Positions 46,001 to 58,600 of a stretch of 64,000 nucleotides of DNA are shown one piece after another; position 1 is the stretch's first letter; every line of letters begins with the position of its first letter. The stretch is taken from NCBI GenBank assembly GCA_030144725.1, contig JASKMD010000030.1, positions 1,088,525-1,152,524 of the forward strand. Reading direction: 5' to 3'. The DNA is from Haematococcus lacustris. Its lineage: Eukaryota; Chlorophyta; Chlorophyceae; Chlamydomonadales; Haematococcaceae. The notes under the pieces are model-generated. The model saw only the letters and a program-made list of their open reading frames with translations. It was not told where the DNA came from and searched no databases. Position numbers and translations under genes: made by a program.

Positions 46001-47332
46001 GACCACACCTACTCCACCCTTCCCTCCCCGTCCCCCCCACCAGCCAATCCCACCCTTCACCTCCCCCCCATTACCCGCCCTACACCTACCCGCCCCTTCC
46101 TCTCTTTTATCCTTACCTTCCTTTCCCAACTCTACCACACCCTTCAATCCCTCTTCTCCGGCTTTCTCACCCCCCTTCTCTCCTCCAGCCGACCACCTGG
46201 CCCCTCCCGGGACAGCCCCTCCCACCCTACCCAGCCTTCCACCCTCCCCCCTTCACCAACACCCCCAACTCCCTCTCCATCATCCCCTTCATGGATCCCC
46301 CTAGCAGCCACCCTCCTCACCCACGCCTGTCCCTCTCTCCACCCTGCTCATACCCTCCTTCTCTCTACCCAAGCCACCGTCCCTGACATTACTCGAGGCA
46401 TCATAGGGCTCCCTTCACTCCACCAACACCACCTCCTCCCCCAAGGCATCATTACCCTCATATGCCAAGCCCTCCAAGCCCTCGGCCCTTTATCCCTTCC
46501 CGCTACCTCTCCCAACCAACCCCTCCCAGTTACACCAGTCCCCCTCCAACACCTTACCTCCCTCTCTTGGTCCTCACCCACCACCTCTACCCCTCGGGTC
46601 TTCCCCACCCTCATAGGGACCCCTGTGAGGGTCTTCACCTCCATGCTCACACCCCACATCACCTCCGCCCGCAAGCAGGCCCACCTCTCTTACATCACCC
46701 AAGCACTATCCACACCTCACCCACCCACCACTCGAGCGCTAGCCCTTCAAGCTTTCACTACCAACCTTAACAAAGCCTGGAAGGTTCCTTGTTCCAACCT
46801 CCTTAAAGAGACCCTTTGGCGCTTGAGCATCAATGCCATCCCTGGAAGCCGCATCACTCCCTGGTCTTGCCCTTGCGACCCCTCTCACCATCCCCGTCAC
46901 AGCCGCCAACATAGCTTCTGGAGTTGCCCCATCGCCATTACCATTAGACAACAGCTCTCCCTCAGCCTCGGCACCCAAGTTCACCAATCCTCCCTCTGGT
47001 GCCTCATCCCCCCCACCCCTACCTTCCCTCCTCCCCTCTGGAGCCTGGTTTGCATGGCTGCCCTTGATGCGATGGACTTTGGCCGTCGCCGTCTCTGGGC
47101 TCTCACCCATCACCCCACCACTCAAGCGACCGCTCCTACCACCCTTTCCCCCATTTCTACAGCCAGCCAGCTTGCTATCTCTACCTTTTGGCTTCACCTA
47201 CAAGACTTCACCCTAGCCCATCCCAACCCTCCTGGCTGGAACCTCCCCCATCCCCATCCCTTCATCTCTACTCAAGACGGATCCCTTAGTGTCTCTTTCC
47301 CGGTTACTCCTCCTAGTCCCTCTGCCTCATAA
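42377..47332 (+). CDS. LINE ORF2: endonuclease / reverse transcriptase polyprotein
   Basis: The open frame ends with TAA at 47330-47332. The first ~264 residues are repeat-encoded Pro/Thr, so the true start is unknown. Domains: apurinic-type endonuclease from about residue 262 ([47 protein letters not shown]); reverse transcriptase at about 790-1060 with [29 protein letters not shown], motif [13 protein letters not shown], motif [14 protein letters not shown] and motif [10 protein letters not shown]; then a C-terminal Cys/His cluster near 1497 ([20 protein letters not shown]). The catalytic Asp residues of motifs A and C are present and the frame is unbroken, so recent activity is plausible. 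L1-clade assignment rests on domain order and motifs. Confidence 0.92.
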   Translation: MPPPTPPPPQPPPPTPPPPPPPPPPPTLPPPPPPPPPPPPPPPPPPPPPPPPPPPPPPPPPPPPPPPPPPPPPPPPPPPPPPPPPPPPPPPPPPPPPPPPPPPPPPPPPPPPPPPPPPLPSPPPPPPPTSTPYPTPTATPTPTPTPTPTPTPTPTPTPTPTPTPTPTPTPTPTPTPTPTPTPTPTPTPTPTPTPTPTPTPTPTPTPTPTPTPTPTPTPTPTPTPTPTPTPTPTLSPIHQAPPWAHLPFGSGRAPTLPRPRPPGLRLATHNVSGLTSISAVFTLVKTWVDEGLDIICLQETWIGRPTAHGSISQQQAGLWLNQATSALHSPPFHTFWANNHSSHSHAGVAILVRSDLPITLSNHSALPCGRLQSLSISWAGHSFLLLNSYWPSTGAVDRATFLTQTLAPLLIPTSLPLCLVGDFNFTPLPNLDRLPSCHTTTLSDNATTTLLSSLLPSHSDIYRQHHPTGRSFTFHRGHHHLARLDRIYLPPQLSTFSHSASCHFSPRGDHHAVSFLLLPASPLQPRGPGRHPIPCSMATNPIASPHLTLWARKAVTFGLTLSSADLISWWPTLQKAFKTFAHTLLPLTKEHDHRALVTLNTTHHDLTLAHSAVATALPDTLPHALNLVAQAFTSFRQAHSASTSHLTRDAHSNWLHHREQPSPLLTSLIHPPTTPTSIPSLRSPGGDYLTSNRSIATALGAHFSRVSAQPLTNPHAQRAVITALQLELTKGTVHLIPPTLAGLAGAADITVAEVLTALTSCPSTSSPGPDGLPYNLWRVDGDCWAPLIAKLFTAIGTTGTLPTGFNRGTITPIPKPSAPNLSNPTSYRPITLLPSLYRLLAKILAARFGKAMAPAIGREQSAFLPGRRIEDNINTTSLLPHALQSQGLSAANIYLDIAKAFDTVDRPFLYTLMHTLGASDGMVNWARILLHNTQAVTHVNGTDSPLFTWSAGVRQGCPLSPLLYLFVAQGFASWLISHPQLGVRIGGSRLVCTFYADDTQIHQGDLTDPALSTLSLALTTFGDASGQRVNTDKSSAVLIGVPLPSPPTHLAGIPVHHSATSLGIQQANPTLSSTTPRHTRATRASLRPPNTFSPHPDPATSSAWEERLRQATKHLHRLNGLPLSTMGKGIASSTYALSTFLYHAEFSGLPPTLPTFTHSLYRIVAKHLPYPLAMGRPADGGFGLLPLREHIQARHAAMATRLLHHLINDHTYSTLPSPSPPPANPTLHLPPITRPTPTRPFLSFILTFLSQLYHTLQSLFSGFLTPLLSSSRPPGPSRDSPSHPTQPSTLPPSPTPPTPSPSSPSWIPLAATLLTHACPSLHPAHTLLLSTQATVPDITRGIIGLPSLHQHHLLPQGIITLICQALQALGPLSLPATSPNQPLPVTPVPLQHLTSLSWSSPTTSTPRVFPTLIGTPVRVFTSMLTPHITSARKQAHLSYITQALSTPHPPTTRALALQAFTTNLNKAWKVPCSNLLKETLWRLSINAIPGSRITPWSCPCDPSHHPRHSRQHSFWSCPIAITIRQQLSLSLGTQVHQSSLWCLIPPTPTFPPPLWSLVCMAALDAMDFGRRRLWALTHHPTTQATAPTTLSPISTASQLAISTFWLHLQDFTLAHPNPPGWNLPHPHPFISTQDGSLSVSFPVTPPSPSAS

Positions 47333-47611
47333 CGTGTTTCACTCCCCTCTCCTCTCTGGCCCTCCTAGCTTTGGCGTCCTTTCTAGCCCTCCAACCTTTT
47401 GCGACCCTAGCTCCTCCGCTTCTCTGGCTTCTCCGCTTCTCGAGGTCTCTCCCCCGCTCCCTTAAGCTCCCTTCCCCTTCCCTTCCTGAGTTCTTTCTCT
47501 CCTAGGTAGTTCCCCTTCTCTTTCCATTTTTCTCTGTTCTCTCCTTAGTCTTTTACCTTTGGAGGTTGGCTTGTATCCACCCGAGCCCTACCTCCTTAGT
47601 GTAACAACTAC

Positions 47612-48111
47612 NNNNNNNNNNNNNNNNNNNNNNNNNNNNNNNNNNNNNNNNNNNNNNNNNNNNNNNNNNNNNNNNNNNNNNNNNNNNNNNNNNNNNNNNN
47701 NNNNNNNNNNNNNNNNNNNNNNNNNNNNNNNNNNNNNNNNNNNNNNNNNNNNNNNNNNNNNNNNNNNNNNNNNNNNNNNNNNNNNNNNNNNNNNNNNNNN
47801 NNNNNNNNNNNNNNNNNNNNNNNNNNNNNNNNNNNNNNNNNNNNNNNNNNNNNNNNNNNNNNNNNNNNNNNNNNNNNNNNNNNNNNNNNNNNNNNNNNNN
47901 NNNNNNNNNNNNNNNNNNNNNNNNNNNNNNNNNNNNNNNNNNNNNNNNNNNNNNNNNNNNNNNNNNNNNNNNNNNNNNNNNNNNNNNNNNNNNNNNNNNN
48001 NNNNNNNNNNNNNNNNNNNNNNNNNNNNNNNNNNNNNNNNNNNNNNNNNNNNNNNNNNNNNNNNNNNNNNNNNNNNNNNNNNNNNNNNNNNNNNNNNNNN
48101 NNNNNNNNNNN
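47612..48111. other. Assembly gap (500 N)
   Basis: Exactly 500 unknown bases, a conventional placeholder length. The LINE 3' end and anything between it and 48112 are not represented. Confidence 0.99.
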
Positions 48112-48114
48112 CTA

Positions 48115-48262
48115 CTACTGCCCCCTCACTGCTCCGCCAACCCTTCCCACCCCCTCCCACCCCTTCCCACCCCCTCCCACCCCTTCCCAACCCTTCCCAG
48201 CCCCTCCCACCCCCACCACCCCCTCCCACCCCTGCCCACCCCTTCCCACCCCCTCCCAGCCC
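48115..48262. repeat. Pyrimidine minisatellite
   Basis: Tandem ccttcccaccccctcccacc units right of the gap. They may explain why the assembly broke here. Confidence 0.85.
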
Positions 48263-48424
48263 CTCGCAATGTCGCCCCCTGGCCCTAGCAAGTCATTGCA
48301 AGACGCAAACCCATGAGTCCCAGCCGGCAGCGTGCTCATCTTGCAGCACTTGTAAAGTCACCAAGGGCTGCTCATCTGCACAGTCCTAATGGCCTAAAAG
48401 CTACAGCAAGGAGGGCTAACGACA

Positions 48425-49093
48425 TTGCCCAGGAGGTGCAGACTGTCTGCAGCATATGCTCTGACCTATGATGGGCGCGATTACAGCCAGACCACTGTCG
48501 AGGAGGCTGAGAAGCTATCTGTTAGGGAGCTGCAAGCTTACCTTCGCTTCCACCAGCAGGAGCTCTTGAAGGGGTGGCTGAAGCCCAAGCTGAAGGGTCT
48601 TGTCATGGCCCATATCTGCAACACAGTAGCCGCCCTGCATGGCGATGAGCTGGAGGCAGCAACAGGTGCCGGTGCTGGTGCCGCCCCTGACCTGCTCCCC
48701 CCTCCTGCTGCACCCCCCTGGCAGCAGCAGGCAGCTGGTGCTGGTGCTGCCCCTGACCTGCCCCCCCCTCGTGCTGCACCCCCCTGGCAGCAGCAGGCAG
48801 CTGGTGCTGGTGCTGCCCCTTGGCTGCCCACCCCTCCTGCTGCACCCCCCTGGCAGCAGCAGACAGCTGGTGCTGGTGCTGCCCCTGACCTGCCCACCCC
48901 TCCTGTTGCACCCCCCTGGCAGCAACAGGCAGCTGGTGCTGGTGCTGCCCCTGGGCTGCCCACCCCTCCAGCTGAGCAGCAGGGGGTCAGGGCGGAGCTG
49001 GACACAAGCTGGACACGCAAGCGGAGGGCGGGCGGGAGGGATCCGACCCAACATGTCGAGCAAGGTAACGTAGCAATGGCCTACACACCTTGA
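48425..49093 (+). CDS. SAP-like domain protein with PWQQQ repeats
   Basis: A 222-codon frame. Residues ~10-70 are helical and charged: YDGRDYSQTTVEEAEKL, then LSVRELQAYLRFHQQELLKG and WLKPKLKGLVMAHICN, with the helix-turn-helix spacing of a SAP DNA-binding motif. Five tandem ~26-aa repeats follow (APPWQQQAAGAGAAPDLP type), then a basic RKRRAGGRD tail. The real exon may begin at an acceptor near 48450 (CTGCAG before AYALTYDG) and end at the GTAACG donor near 49066. No other domain seen. The SAP call is by pattern, not search; SAP motifs usually bind AT-rich DNA or chromatin. Confidence 0.5.
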   Translation: MPRRCRLSAAYALTYDGRDYSQTTVEEAEKLSVRELQAYLRFHQQELLKGWLKPKLKGLVMAHICNTVAALHGDELEAATGAGAGAAPDLLPPPAAPPWQQQAAGAGAAPDLPPPRAAPPWQQQAAGAGAAPWLPTPPAAPPWQQQTAGAGAAPDLPTPPVAPPWQQQAAGAGAAPGLPTPPAEQQGVRAELDTSWTRKRRAGGRDPTQHVEQGNVAMAYTP

Positions 49094-49520
49094 GTGGCCT
49101 TACCGAGTGGCCAGGTAGTAGGTACGACTCACGAAGCGGTCAAGCAATGCAGCAGCCTTGTATACTTCCGAGCATGGGTGGAGGGGCGTCGTTACATCGG
49201 TTTGGCGTGCCATGTGCATTGTTTTGACTGCGGCGACTGTCCCTGACTGTTTGCAGAGGCTACTGGGCCACGTCGGTCGCGGCGGTCGGTCGCGGCAAGG
49301 CCCGCATGAGCAAAACTGGCATGAATTTGAATGTCAAGATTTGAGCCGCCATAGCACTCAGCACACTGCACAGTATTTAATGTTACAAGCTGCACCGCAA
49401 AGCTGACAGAGTCCTCTATCTAGGGATGTGCGAAACATAAATAGAAACCAAGTGGCTGAGACGCGGCGTCGTTTTGATCACCATGGGTCGGCTTCCTATC
49501 ATTTCCTGTCATTTTTTGCT
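49094..49520. other. Intergenic stretch
   Basis: No recognisable gene between the SAP-like frame and the 3' remains of Fanzor G. Confidence 0.4.
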
Positions 49521-49524
49521 AGTT

Positions 49525-51970
49525 GGGGTCGCCTGAGTCTCGGTCGTAGAACCTGATGCCATTGCTTGTTGAGCACATCAGGCCCCGGATCCGGGACCGC
49601 GTCGCCATGCTGCGCACCGGGCGCAGCCACCTGCAAGGCGACATTGATCAATGACATGTGTAAGACCTTTCCTTGCCATTCCAAGTGTTCAGTCAAGCCA
49701 TGTCAAGTCTAAACGGTGCAGGGCACAGTCTAGGCTGGTGTGTGAGGTGCCATTCTACAGCTATGTAATGACTCCACTCGTAAAATGCACATGCACCTGG
49801 GGTCTCTCACCTAAACGACTCTGCCTGGCCTGCCACCACGTTGGTGCGGGCAGAGCTGACCCGGCTGGTGCGAAACTCATGCACCAACACCACACGCCCG
49901 GGGACTGCTTGTATGCCTCCTTGAGCATGTGCTTGACGGGCACGCCCCTGCTGCCCCTGCTGCCGCTGCCGCTGAAGCCTGCTGCCCCATAGGCCAGGGC
50001 CAGGGGGCGACCAGTGGCAGCTGAGTTGCAGCGTACCCTGGCACCCCTCACAGTCTGCAGCCAAGGCACACAAGGAGAGACACTTTGTGAGCTCAGGTCC
50101 AGCCATGGCACATGACAGGCGTTGTGAGCACACACACACTAGCACACACACTGGCTGGGTACGGCCTACTCACCTCAGCCCAGAATTTGGCCACGGTGCT
50201 CTGCTTGTGTCGGTACAGCCGGAATCTGGCGTTGGACCAGCGCGGCTTGGAAAGCTCGGCCCACATGGCAGGTCAGGTCACCAACGTCATGGCGGCATAC
50301 TCCTGGTACCGCTGGAGCGAGGCGGTGTAGTTGGTGACTTGCGACAGCACATCATGTCCGGGCTGGATGCCGGCCATCCAGGCCTTGGACGTCTTGGCGT
50401 GCTGCGTGATGCCGCTCTGCCGGTAGTATTGCCCCGCAGTGAGGCTGCGCTGCCACACGGACTCCACAGCGCCGGAGGGGTATCGCTCCTCACGGGCCAC
50501 CGTCGCCATGTTCGTTTTGCCCGGGTCGCAGCCCAGCCAATCGGCGTCCAGGTGCGCCAGCGGGTTGACAACGCCCTCCTGCTTGCCCATGCGAGGCAGC
50601 TCGTCGGGCGGCCCTGCTGGCTTGGGGCGCGTGAACAGCACGCTGACCGTGACTCCGTCCGTGTGCACCACCTGCGCGAAGGTCTACCCGCCGTTTGGCC
50701 AGATGGATGGGTGGATGGATGGAAGGAAGGCGATCCACCGGTTGACCACCTGCAACCCAACACAGCCGACACAGCCCACTCAGCACACTTGGAGCCACCC
50801 AAACACCATCAGTCAATGTTGCCACAAGCAATATGCCTGAAGCAACATGCCACCAGCAAGATGCCTTAAGCAACATGCCAGGCTGCCCAGCTCAAGGCTC
50901 ACTCACATCACTGTCCCTGGGCCCGGCCAAACCATACTGGAACCTGGGTAAGGAGGTGATGTCCGTTGGCAGCATGCCAGCAGGCCGCATCAAGCCATAG
51001 ATGGCCTTGTGTCCAGCTTGATGTGGTGCGCCTTGCAGCTGCAGCCGGGTGTGAGCGCAAATGGGGAGGGGGGGCGGTGGGGCCTGGAGTTGGGCTGCCC
51101 CCCAAGTGCCTGCCAATCCGCCCAGTCCGCTTGCCAGTTGACGTGGGCTTCCTCCAGCTGCCTGCTGGTGTCCACTGCATGGCGCAACAGGCTGCCCCGG
51201 TTGACCCCCCTCTCCCGCCAGGCTTTGTCCACCACCACCCCCTGACCCACCCCCAACAACCTCCGCTGCCTGGCCACCTCATCCCGCATGGCCTCGATAG
51301 GCACCACCCCACCCTGACCCTGACCCTGACCCTCTAGCCAGGTCACCACCTTCCCCCGCACACTCCGCACCACCCAGCTGCGCTGACGCTCAGTCCAGGC
51401 TGGCGTGCCATCCACGGGCAACCTAAGGCGGCGCTGGTGCTCGTGTGAGCCAGCGATGACCCTGGCTCCAGCCAGAGCCACAGCTTGCCCAACCATGCGC
51501 TTGAACAGCTCGGTGAGGCTGTTGGCAAAGCTAGTCTCTAGCTTCTGGCCCACATCGTTGACGGTGTTAGTGTCGTGCGGATAGCGAGGTACAGCGGTGA
51601 GCTCGTCGCGGAGGCCCGGGTGGGCAGCCAAAACAGCCACCACAGCTAAGCTGGGCCGAGACTGCATTCTGGGAGGGGGCGTACCGCGGCCGAGCTGCAG
51701 GTACAGGTTGCGCTCCGCCAAGTTCGGGATGAACGCGTCCTCAGCAGGGATTTCCTCCAAGAGCTCCTGGCCATCCGCAAGTACAGTGACGCGTGTGAAC
51801 CAGCCGCGCACCATGAGGCCCAACAGCAAGCTGGCGAGCAGCGCCCTCTTGCTGCAGGCCTCCACCCAAAGCACAAGATGCCCGTAGAGCCGCGTCTCCA
51901 CCATTTCGGACGGCACGACCGCGCCCTCCTCTAAACCCGCAGCGGACACACCACTCATCACGGTGTGCAT
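49525..51970 (-). pseudogene. Fanzor copy G, second lineage, decayed
   Basis: Minus-strand exons in order. 51970 to about 51000: MSGVSAAGLEEGAVVPSEMV, long helical N-terminus, HHIKLDT. About 50990-50905: AIYGLMRPAGMLPTD, up to a GTGAGT donor. About 50671-50170: VHTDGVTVSVLFTRPK, RuvC-I WLGCDPGKTNMATVA, YTASLQRYQEYAAMTL, then PRWSNARFRLYRHKQSTVAK. About 50050-49800: RPLALAYGAAGF, VPVKHMLKEAYK, displaced-Glu motif LVHEFRTSRVSS. About 49620-49540: RGLMCSTSNGIRFYDRDS. Lesions: a frameshift near 51004, TAG near 50694, TGA in place of an expected Trp codon near 50270, a frameshift near 49900 and loss of sequence after the RuvC-III Asp. Related to fragment H. Nonfunctional. Confidence 0.8.
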
Positions 51971-52691
51971 TTTACACTTGTTTGCGTTCCATATGTCATT
52001 GTGGTTGTGGGCCCAGTGCGCTTCACCGTTGGCCTGCATGTTCTGCTGCGCCTGGCCTGCATTCTGGCGGCGCGTCGGCCTCACGGTCAACCTAACTGTT
52101 TGAGGCATTACCATTACGATTACGTCTACGCTGACTGTTTCGCTGCATTGTACTCATTCGCTTCGCTAACTGTGGCGCTAATTGCCTTCGATGTCCTGTT
52201 TTTCCTGTTATTTTCTTGGTTTCCTGTTAGTTTTATGTTCATTTTAGCTGTTTATCTGTTCCATCGTCAGATACTAGGGACCCTTCGGCACTTCTACTAC
52301 CACTGCTCGGCAGAGCTGCGGTTACCCGTGAGCGGCGTACAATGACGACGAGTGATCACGCATAATCGGAGACGGAGACGGGGTTTAAACCTGGTCAGGA
52401 GGACAGTATCATAAGCCACTACCTGTTGTGAAGTAGTGTTTCGCCGCGTTTTCGGCAGAGCTGCGGTTACCTGTCCAGGGTAGTCCAGGGTAGTCAAGCC
52501 AGCGGGCCAGCCCATTACGCACCCAGTCCCCACACTGCCTATCACTACAGCCCCAAGTGCGCGCGCGCGTACTATCAGAATACGAAAAGTTGGATAGCTA
52601 CTCGACTTCCCTGGATCGTCTCCAGGATCCACCGTCACGGCGGAAGAGATAGGCGCGGCAGCTTGGCCCACTAATGTGCCCACAGTCTGGC
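51971..52691. other. Spacer between Fanzor G and the M11 protease
   Basis: Lower GC than its surroundings at 52100-52300. No coding motif. A small direct repeat, ggcagagctgcggttacc, occurs at about 52310 and again at 52454. Confidence 0.4.
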
Positions 52692-55600
52692 ATGCGCTGG
52701 ACGCTGGTTCTAGTAACTGCCGTACTGACCCACAGCTTTGCGACGGCGATGACGGAGAGACCGGGGACCCTCATAGGTGGGTGGAATGCCGTCCCGTCAG
52801 TGGACCGGCGTCGTCCGATACCGGCAAGGTGGTGGTTGAGCCATGGCTGCTCAAGCCCAATGGCAGCTCAGTGAAGAATTAGGTAGGCTGTTGCTGATCA
52901 CCTGCTGTTTTTGCACCAGCACACATGACTAAGCATCATACCATAAAGCCTCCCTTGCCTGGAAAGGTCCCAAGCTCCCAATCCTACACCTGAAGCAATT
53001 GTGCAACTGCAGGCACACTCCTTAGCCTCGAAGCTCATGGTGGCCAGCCATCCTTCTACTTGCGCTCAGACAACTACACCATCTTCCACCTTGTCATGGC
53101 TCAAGGTGTCAGTGCCCTGCCGGATGGCTATGAGCTCAGAGGCCCTTCACCACGTGCCAGCGTATCCTACTATGCTGTGGAAGGCCGGCGCTTGTTCTTG
53201 AACGCCCCCATCACCCTCCTGCCCCAACCCAGCGCACCCCTCCAAGAGACTTCAACCTTACCAAGAGCCATGCTCAGGCAAAGCCAGGCACCTCCTGCCA
53301 GCCAGGCAGCTGCTCTGGCAGCTGGACCTGCAACTGGCACGGAGGATGTGCGGCGGCAGCTGCAAACTGTGCTGCCCCGGCCGAACACCTTCTTGGGCGC
53401 CCTGCCGGTCATTGTGTACCTTGCATCCATGTGCACGCCACGGGGGGTGCAGCCAGCCGCCGCAAGTGTCCAGGTGTGACCCTGTTGCTGCTGCGATGCC
53501 ATGCCATGCTGTCTAAAGTGCATGGCTCCTGCGCTCATGCACCCGTGCCACATCTTGCTTGTCGAGACATGATAAGGTGACCAGCTGGTGGTGGGTCTGG
53601 CTAGTGTGTATGGGTCCTGACCTGACCTGACCTGACCTGGCCTGGCCCCTGCTTGACCCACCCCTTCGGCACCCAGCTCTCTCCTCTCTCCTCTCTCAAC
53701 CTCACTCATCAGCCAAGCGGGCAATGAGTACCACGCAAAGGCAGAACCAGGTCCCCGCACTAGGGGTGGTGTCTTGTCTGTATGGTGGATGATCCCTGAC
53801 ACTGACCTCAACCCACACATGTGGCATGGGCGCCTACTACCTAGCGCAGCGGCGGCTCCAGCATTTGCAGGCAGCCACCACAGCGCCTGGCACTCGCTGC
53901 AGCGCTGTGCTGCTGGAAACCCTAGCCTGGCTCCTTTGTGTCACACCTCCTTTGTTGCATGGCTTGCTGCGTCTCAGTGCACTGCAAAGCTGTGGGGGGC
54001 CTGGCCGCCATGCAGGATGTGAGGAGCATGCTGTTTGGGCCAGGCGGCCTGAATGATCTGTATGGTCAGTGCTCGGGACAACAGGCAAACCTGGACCCCA
54101 TCAACACAGTGGTCAGTGGCGGCTTCTGGCCCAGCTTCTAGGCAGCCCCTGCACCATAAGAGAGGTGCAACCATTTGCGTACCCAACAGCGTACCCGTCC
54201 GCACTTTCCATAGAGGCGCTCCTAGGAGCAGCTTGCAGTTGCCGATGCTGACCTTGTAGCTGCCCCACAGTGGGGTGCTATTGTGCGGACGCACGCCTGC
54301 CCACACCCGACCTATGCAAGGCCTGCGCCTAGCTCGTGCATCAACGTCATCCCACCTCCGCCCTCCTGACTGCCAGGTTATGCAAGTCAACATCCCCTGC
54401 TCTGGCACAAAGCTGGATGGGAGCGGGCCCTGGGACACCACCACCTGCGGGTATGCAGCGCTGCTCTCCCTGGTCACCCTGATAGCCAAACCATGCCTTC
54501 AATGCTGGCAGGGGGCTGCGCTGGCTAGCCACACCATTCCGTCTATGCGGGCAGGGCTCACTGCTGCGGCTCAGGCTGCCTGAAGTCACCATGCAGCGCA
54601 AACCACGAATCTGCACTTGCGAGCTGTGCTGTGCCCTGTGTGCCAGCCGTCAGGATATGTTGCCGGCGCAGTCTGTCCTGGTTGTGTGGTCGAGGTAGCC
54701 AGCTGTGGTGCCGCAGATCATCAGGTTGTGCCACTGCAAGACTGCTGTCCGCATTGGCTGCGGTGGGATTGCTCGATCTAGAGAGCGTGTTGTGCACAGA
54801 GGAGGACAGACGCATGCCGCTAACAGTTCGCATCACACAATCATAATCAGGGTGGCCACTGACAGACAACAAGCTGCAGGGCATTTGGGTGTGTGAGGCC
54901 AACATAACTCATGCAATAGGGAACAGCGGAAGGCGGAAGTGAGGTCCATGGCATACATGTTGCTACAGAGCCAACCACTAGCCAACCACGAGCTGTGTTG
55001 GAAGCACACAACAGTGGGAATAACACCATATTACAGAGCACACTGAGTACACTCCATTGAATTACAGAGCATATTCCAGACCAGTCCAGTGCACGCACAT
55101 GGACAGGATGAGGTAGGAGCTGACGGCTGAGTGGCAGGGCCTGCTGTCATTTCATTAGCAGCTGTGTCAGGCCAGCTACCTGGTGCACCTCAGCAGTGTG
55201 GGGTGCAGGCTGGGGTGGTGAGGGGCGATTGTGGCACAAAGCCTGGTCAGGTTTAGCTCAGCCAGGGAGCAGGATGTGCCACAAGCGATGTTTGGCAGGG
55301 CCTGGCTGTCAGACCCTGGCTGCCTCACCTGCCCGCCGGATTGCTGCAGGAACGACCAAATTTTTGACTGGGTAGACTGGGCAGATGGCAGGGCGCGCGC
55401 TGCGGGAGTCAACCTGGGCCGCTTCTACCACAAGGTCTTTGTACTCCCTCGCAAGCACACCACCTTCCTTGCCAGTGAGTCATGCCCTCCGTGGCTGTAT
55501 CTGACCTGACCTGGCCTGGCCTGACCTGGCCTGACCTCACCTCACCTCACCTCACCTCACCTCACCTCACCTCACCTCACCTCACCTCACCTCACCTCAC

Positions 55601-58600
55601 CTCACCTCACCTCACCTCACCTCACCTCACCTCACCTCACCTCACCTCACCTCACCTCACCTCACCTCACCTCACCTCACCTCACCTCACCTCACCTCAC
55701 CTCACCTCACCTCACCTCACCTCACCTCACCTCACCTCACCTCACCTCACCTCACCTCACCTCACCTCACCTCACCTCACCTCACCTCACCTCACCTCAC
55801 CTCACCTCACCTCACCTCACCTCACCTCACCTCACCTCACCTCACCTCACCTCACCTCACCTCACCTCACCTCACCTCACCTCACCTCACCTCACCTCAC
55901 CTCACCTCACCTCACCTCACCTCACCTCACCTCACCTCACCTCACCTCACCTCACCTCACCTCACCTCACCTCACCTCACCTCACCTCACCTCACCTCAC
56001 CTCACCTCACCTCACCTCACCTCACCTCACCTCACCTCACCTCACCTCACCTCACCTCACCTCACCTCACCTCACCTCACCTCACCTCACCTCACCTCAC
56101 CTCACCTCACCTCACCTCACCTCACCTCACCTCACCTCACCTCACCTCACCTCACCTCACCTCACCTCACCTCACCTCACCTCACCTCACCTCACCTCAC
56201 CTCACCTCACCTCACCTCACCTCACCTCACCTCACCTCACCTCACCTCACCTCACCTCACCTCACCTCACCTCACCTCACCTCACCTCACCTCACCTCAC
56301 CTCACCTCACCTCACCTCACCTCACCTCACCTCACCTCACCTCACCTCACCTCACCTCACCTCACCTCACCTCACCTCACCTCACCTCACCTCACCTCAC
56401 CTCACCTCACCTCACCTCACCTCACCTCACCTCACCTCACCTCACCTCACCTCACCTCACCTCACCTCACCTCACCTCACCTCACCTCACCTCACCTCAC
56501 CTCACCTCACCTCACCTCACCTCACCTCACCTCACCTCACCTCACCTCACCTCACCTCACCTGACCTGACCTGACCTGACCTGACCTGACCTGACCTGAC
56601 CTGACCTGACCTGACCTGACCTGACCTGGCCTGACCTGGCCTGACCTGGCCTGACCTGACCTGACCTGACCTGACCTGACCTGACCTGACCTGACCTGAC
56701 CTGACCTGACCTGACCTGACCTGACCTGACCTGACCTGACCTGACCTGACCTGACCTGACCTGACCTGACCTGACCTGACCTGACCTGACCTGACCTGAC
56801 CTGACCTGACCTGACCTGACCTGACCTGACCTGACCTGACCTGACCTGACCTGACCTGACCTGACCTGACCTGACCTGACCTGACCTGGCCTGGCCTGGC
56901 CTGACCTGACCTGACCTGACCTGGCCTGGCCTGACCTGACCTGGCCTGGCCTGCAGTTGCCTTGCCCGTCCTGTAAATCGTCCTTTGCATGGCTGCTTGC
57001 TGGCCCGGTGGCTGGTCATCACCATCACATGACACTTGCCAACACACCACACGCGTCGAACTTGGGCGCCATGCCGCAGCTCACATCAACAGCTTCAACG
57101 ATTGACATTGCTGTTTGCTTGACACCTTCCCATAGTGCCCTAGGCCACTGCTGTCGCTTCTGACTTAAGCTATGCCAGAAGGAGGGGGCCAGCACCACTG
57201 GTTTGATCTGTGTCATGCTGCGCTGTGTTTGCCTGCCTGCCTGCCTGCCTTGCAGGCTGCGGCTTCGCCGGACTGGCCAGCACTGGGATGTGGGGCATGG
57301 AGCATGACACACCAGTGGCCAAGCCATACGGTTATGGCCTGGCCTGGATTGGCGGAGACTTTGCGCTGCAGCAGTCTACTTGGGCTCACGAGCTGGGCCA
57401 CAACTACTGGCTGAGTGTAAGTGCAGGCAGCTGCAGGTTGGACTGGCCAGCGTCCTTTGGGCAGCCAAACTCAAAACTGCATGTTCTGCCCTGCTTGCCC
57501 TGCTTGCTGCCTGGGAGGGGCGCCTCCTTAAGCTTTGTCAGCAGCACGGCTGCAGTGACCATTGCTTGCTGTGCCTGGTGTGCCTGTGCATTGTCAGCAC
57601 TGCAAAGTTGCCCATGTTCCGTGATATCGGTTTGTACTTTTGCCCCTGAATTGGGCCGCATCTTAGCAAATGGCAAGTCATGATGATACACATGTATTAG
57701 GGTTAACACATAATAATAGCATCCCAGGTTCAACATAGCATGCCCGGGGTTGTGTGTTGCCCTGCAGCACGCCAGCACCGCCTGGCCAGGGCAGCCAGTT
57801 CAGGAGTACCTGGACTACTCCTGTGCCATGAGCAACGGAGGCATCACAGGGCCTGCGCCCCGCTGCTTCAACGCACCGCACCTATGGCAGGCAAGGCTGG
57901 GTGTGGTCTTTGTTCGGCCCACTGGGGGCCCACTGTGTTGAGCTGGGTGATGCGGGAGGCGGGTGTTAAACTCCTTGGCTGTGTGCAACCAACCTTGCCA
58001 GCGCCTACCCCAGTGCTCGCCTGCTGCTGCTGCTGCTGCTGTTGCTGTGCCAGCCTCCCGGCGCCACTCCTGACCCTACACCCTGAACCTACAGCCGCCT
58101 CTGACCTGCCTGTGACTAGGCTGCCTGCCATCCAGCAATGCTGTCCCTAGGCGCGGATACTGCACAACGTACGTGCAGTGCAGTGCAGTGCCGCTCAGCC
58201 CGGAACATGAATTGCCCATGGCACCTGCCTAGCATACATACCAGCTGACGTGGGCACTGCCTCAGGCTGTGCGCCGATTGTGTGTTCCTTGAGGCTGTGC
58301 ACAGCATTGCTCCAACGCCTTGCTCGGCACATGACGAGTACATAGGTAGCAATTTGCTTGGCTTCTTGCTTGGCACGTTGCTTGGCACACTGCTCAGCAC
58401 ACTGCTTGGCACCCGCACCATCACCCAGGTCTGGGCAACGTAAATCATCTTTGAAGTGGGGCTTTGCCACACCACCTCGTGTTTGCTGTGTTCGCAGCCT
58501 ACCCTGCTTTGACCCTGCAGGTGGGCTGGTTCCCTATGCAAGCCGAGTACTTCTCCGCCGACCTCGTGCCGAACACACCTCAGCAGCTGCAGCTGCCTGC

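Larger units (their letters stand above)
40258..47611 (+). mobile_element. L1-like LINE, probably 5'-truncated, running into the assembly gap
   Basis: Begins directly against Fanzor fragment H. The first ~440 bp encode, in one frame, [20 protein letters not shown] and [15 protein letters not shown], then Pro-rich sequence with [12 protein letters not shown]; this may be a remnant of the region ahead of the endonuclease. A 2.2-kb repeat block follows, then endonuclease, reverse transcriptase and a C-terminal region, ending in a pyrimidine-rich 3' untranslated stretch (47333-47611). The 3' end is hidden by the N gap. Confidence 0.85.

Noticed and set aside
55482..57052. Open frames of repeated LTSPH (+) and RSGQV (-)
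   Set aside because: Pure pentamer satellite inside a protease intron; no unique coding sequence at either end.
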